A stretch of DNA of 16,739 bases from Hyphomonas sp. UBA5111. GTDB lineage: Bacteria; Pseudomonadota; Alphaproteobacteria; Caulobacterales; Hyphomonadaceae. The notes under the pieces are model-generated. The model was not told the DNA's origin. It searched no databases and saw only the letters and a list, made by a program, of their open reading frames with translations. Shown piece after piece: positions 14,672-16,739 of the stretch (positions within the stretch are counted from its first letter, which is position 1; each line of letters starts with the position of its first letter). The position numbers and the translations under genes are program-made. Location: positions 1 through 16,739 of the forward strand of contig DHZF01000072.1 of the NCBI GenBank assembly GCA_002414505.1, written 5' to 3'.

Positions 14672-14842
14672 AACAGATTGGCCCTCTTCGGCCCCCTAAA
14701 GACACTGCATCGCCCGGTGCTGCAAGCCTTGGGCTCAGGCATGGCTGACACAGAGAATTACAGATTCTTTCGCGCGCCCTCTTCACAGGTCCGGGATGCC
14801 GGTCCACTTACGCCTCAACAAGAACAGAGGAAGGAAAACACC

Positions 14843-15865
14843 ATGACAGCCCTCACATCCACCGAATGGTCTCTCGCCGCACGCCCCGTCGGCATGCCCA
14901 AACTGTCGGATTTCCAGAAGAAAACCATCGATATCGCCCCGCCCGGCGCCGGCGAGATCCAGGTGAAAAATGAGTGGATGTCGGTTGATCCCTACATGCG
15001 CGGACGGATGTATGACCGCGAAAGCTATGTGCCGCCCTTCCAGATCGGCGAGACCATGCAGGGCGGCGCTGTCGGCCGCGTCACCGTCTCGAACCATCCC
15101 GACTACAAGGAGGGCGATCTGGTTTCCTCCATGGCCGGCTGGCGCACCGCATGGGTTGCGCGGCCGGAAGTCGTGATGGCGCAGAAACTGCCGGATATCG
15201 GCCTGCCCGAAAGCGCCTTCCTCGGCGTCGCCGGCATGCCAGGCCTGACCGCTTACGCAGGCATCCTGCGCGTTGCCGAACTGAAGGAAGGCGACACGGT
15301 CTTCGTCTCCGGCGCAGCTGGCGCCGTCGGCTCCACGGTCGTCCAGATCGCCAAGATCAATAATTGCACCGTCATCGGTTCAGCCGGCGGCCCGGAAAAA
15401 TGCGAGTTCGTGAAATCGCTCGGCGCCGACCATGTCATCGACTACAAGGCGGCAGGCGGCTTCGAAGGGCTCGTGAAAGCGCTGCGTAGCGCTGCCCCGA
15501 AAGGCATCGACGTCTATTTCGACAATGTTGGTGGAGACCACCTCGCAGCCGCCATCGAATGTGCCCGTCCGCTGGCCCGCTTCGCGGAATGCGGCATGAT
15601 CGCCCAATACAATGAAACCGGCACGCCGGTCGGCCCGCACAACATCATCCAGGTCGTCGGCAAGCAGCTGAAGATCCAGGGCTTCATTGTCTCGACGCAT
15701 GCCGACATGCAGCCCGCCTTCTTCCAGGACATGGCGAAATGGATTTCGTCTGGCCAGATGAAGTTTGAAGAGACCGTCAAGGACGGGATCGACAAGGCGC
15801 CGGAAGCCTTCCTCGGCCTCTTCGAGGGCGCGAACATGGGCAAAATGCTGGTCAAGCTGGGGTAA
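14843..15865 (+). CDS. Zinc-independent MDR-family NADP-dependent oxidoreductase (CurA/YncB-like)
   Basis: A 340-residue medium-chain reductase that would reduce the double bond of alpha,beta-unsaturated ketones or aldehydes using NADPH. NEWMSVDPYMRGRM (43-56) is the hallmark of the leukotriene B4 dehydrogenase / curcumin reductase branch. GETMQGGAVGRV (69-80), GMPGLTAYAGI (131-141), the nucleotide-binding GAAGAVGS (157-164) and YFDNVGGDHL (225-234) also fit. No zinc-ligand cysteines are present in the usual places. The ATG is preceded by GAGGAAGGA about seven bases away; the open frame upstream has no better start. The next gene begins two bases after its stop, so the two form an operon. A role in detoxifying reactive carbonyls is plausible; the true substrate is unknown. 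Confidence 0.9.
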   Translation: MTALTSTEWSLAARPVGMPKLSDFQKKTIDIAPPGAGEIQVKNEWMSVDPYMRGRMYDRESYVPPFQIGETMQGGAVGRVTVSNHPDYKEGDLVSSMAGWRTAWVARPEVVMAQKLPDIGLPESAFLGVAGMPGLTAYAGILRVAELKEGDTVFVSGAAGAVGSTVVQIAKINNCTVIGSAGGPEKCEFVKSLGADHVIDYKAAGGFEGLVKALRSAAPKGIDVYFDNVGGDHLAAAIECARPLARFAECGMIAQYNETGTPVGPHNIIQVVGKQLKIQGFIVSTHADMQPAFFQDMAKWISSGQMKFEETVKDGIDKAPEAFLGLFEGANMGKMLVKLG

Positions 15866-15867
15866 TT

Positions 15868-16739
15868 ATGTCGCGTCTGTTTGATGCCTATATCATGGTG
15901 GACTGGAGTGCCGCGTCAAAGCCTGTGACGGGGAAGAACTCCATCTGGATCGGGATCCTCGCAAAGGATGCCCGGCTCAAGCTGCAATACCAGTCCGTCA
16001 ATATCGACACGCGTCTCAAGGCGCGGGCCTTTCTGGAAGGCATCATCGCCAAGCTGACAGGGCGCGGCGACCGCGTCCTGATCGGCTTTGACTTCTCGCT
16101 GGGCTATCCGGCCGGGACCGCCGAGGCTCTTGGCCTTGACACGTCCGCCAAAGCGCCGTGGCAGGCGATGTACGCGCATCTCGCCTCCAAGATGAAGGAC
16201 AAGGCGGACAATTCCAATCCGCGCTACGCCATTGCAGCCGGGATGAATTATGCCATCTCCAAGGGGCCATTCCCGTTCTGGGGAGCTCCGGCGCGGGATG
16301 TCGTCTCCACCCTGTCCGACAAGAAACCGAATTTCGACGGCCAGGCCCTGCCGGAATACCGCATCGTGGAATCCCAGATGCGGGCCTCCAAACGCGGCCA
16401 GCCGAAATCGGTCTGGCAGCTTGCCTATACCGGCAGCGTGGGCAGCCAGTCCCTGACCGGCATCCCGCATATTCACGCCCTCCGTCAGGCCCTGCCGGCT
16501 TCGCGCGTCTGGCCCTTCGAGTTCGAGGACGGCGAAATGACCGAGGAGTCGCTCGACGGCGTGCAGGTCGTTTTCGCGGAAATCTACCCGTCTCTCATTC
16601 CCGCCAAGCCTGAAAAGGGAGAAATCCCAGATGCCGCGCAGATCCGCCAGATTGCCCATTACTATTCGGAAATGGACGAAAAAGGCCGTCTGAACGGGCG
16701 AATTTCCACAAATAACTCTCTTGACGAGGGAAAAATATC
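15868..16739 (+). CDS. DUF429-like RNase H-fold protein, 3' end beyond window
   Basis: An open frame of 290 codons that runs off the right edge without a stop. The ATG at 15868 lies two bases after the upstream stop, which suggests translational coupling, although no strong ribosome site is visible. Three acidic positions fit an RNase H-like active site: Asp12 in IMVDWSAAS, Asp75 in VLIGFDFSLGYP and Glu238 in FAEIYPSL. Other distinctive blocks are FPFWG (135-139) and WQLAYTGSVGSQSLTGIP (183-200). This resembles DUF429-type proteins, whose biochemical function is not established. I recall relatives carrying cofactor-biosynthesis names in databases, but nothing here supports such a role. The tail of the visible part is charged and polar. 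The coding frame is confident; the family assignment is moderate. Confidence 0.7.
   Translation, partial: MSRLFDAYIMVDWSAASKPVTGKNSIWIGILAKDARLKLQYQSVNIDTRLKARAFLEGIIAKLTGRGDRVLIGFDFSLGYPAGTAEALGLDTSAKAPWQAMYAHLASKMKDKADNSNPRYAIAAGMNYAISKGPFPFWGAPARDVVSTLSDKKPNFDGQALPEYRIVESQMRASKRGQPKSVWQLAYTGSVGSQSLTGIPHIHALRQALPASRVWPFEFEDGEMTEESLDGVQVVFAEIYPSLIPAKPEKGEIPDAAQIRQIAHYYSEMDEKGRLNGRISTNNSLDEGKI

Noticed and set aside
14099..14842. A long upstream in-frame extension of the MDR oxidoreductase
   Set aside because: It runs antisense through the Gfo/Idh/MocA gene; the family start and a good ribosome site are at 14843.
1..16739. CRISPR array, tRNA, rRNA, insertion sequence, prophage or defence genes
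   Set aside because: No regularly spaced repeats, cloverleaf, transposase, integrase or terminal inverted repeats were seen in a read of both strands.

Overview
The window looks like GC-rich chromosomal DNA from a Gram-negative alphaproteobacterium. The evidence is a ChvG-like kinase, an L25/Ctc ribosomal protein with a long acidic tail, outer-membrane porin machinery and GC-rich codon use throughout. A marine or stalked Hyphomonadaceae-type organism is my guess, from protein style alone. I see no insertion sequence, phage, CRISPR array, tRNA or rRNA. Coding density is very high: no gap between genes reaches 300 bases.

Left edge (1-2100, + strand): a small cyclophilin-type prolyl isomerase, then a ChvG-like sensor histidine kinase with no partner response regulator in view.

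Centre (2105-12177): an acetate-use locus. On the minus strand, a DcaP-like outer-membrane porin is followed 13 bases later by acetyl-CoA synthetase (acs). Divergent from them is a LuxR-type response regulator (CrbR-like). Tail to tail with it, overlapping by 40 bases, is its probable partner CrbS, a hybrid histidine kinase built on a sodium:solute symporter domain. Upstream of crbS on the same strand, behind a strong terminator, lies a two-gene acetate/sodium symporter operon (DUF4212 small subunit plus ActP-like large subunit). A 70-residue, two-helix membrane protein of unknown function comes next. Together these could carry acetate across the outer membrane (porin) and inner membrane (ActP), activate it to acetyl-CoA (Acs), and control the whole set (CrbS/CrbR).

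The most interesting signal is a shared 14-base near-palindrome, consensus TNAGACMAAAGTYY (core GAC-N4-GTY). I find it three times, always in non-coding DNA: between porin-acs and crbR, ahead of the symporter operon, and ahead of the unknown small membrane protein. At the last site it abuts a recognisable promoter, in the position expected for an activator. I infer that it is the CrbR operator, which would place the small membrane protein in the acetate regulon.

Right part (12403-16739): ribosomal protein L25 and peptidyl-tRNA hydrolase (a common pair) with a strong hairpin between them; a convergent Gfo/Idh/MocA-type oxidoreductase whose stop overlaps the pth stop in CTAG; then a divergent zinc-free MDR oxidoreductase (CurA/YncB-like), coupled at 2 bases to a DUF429-like protein that runs off the window end.
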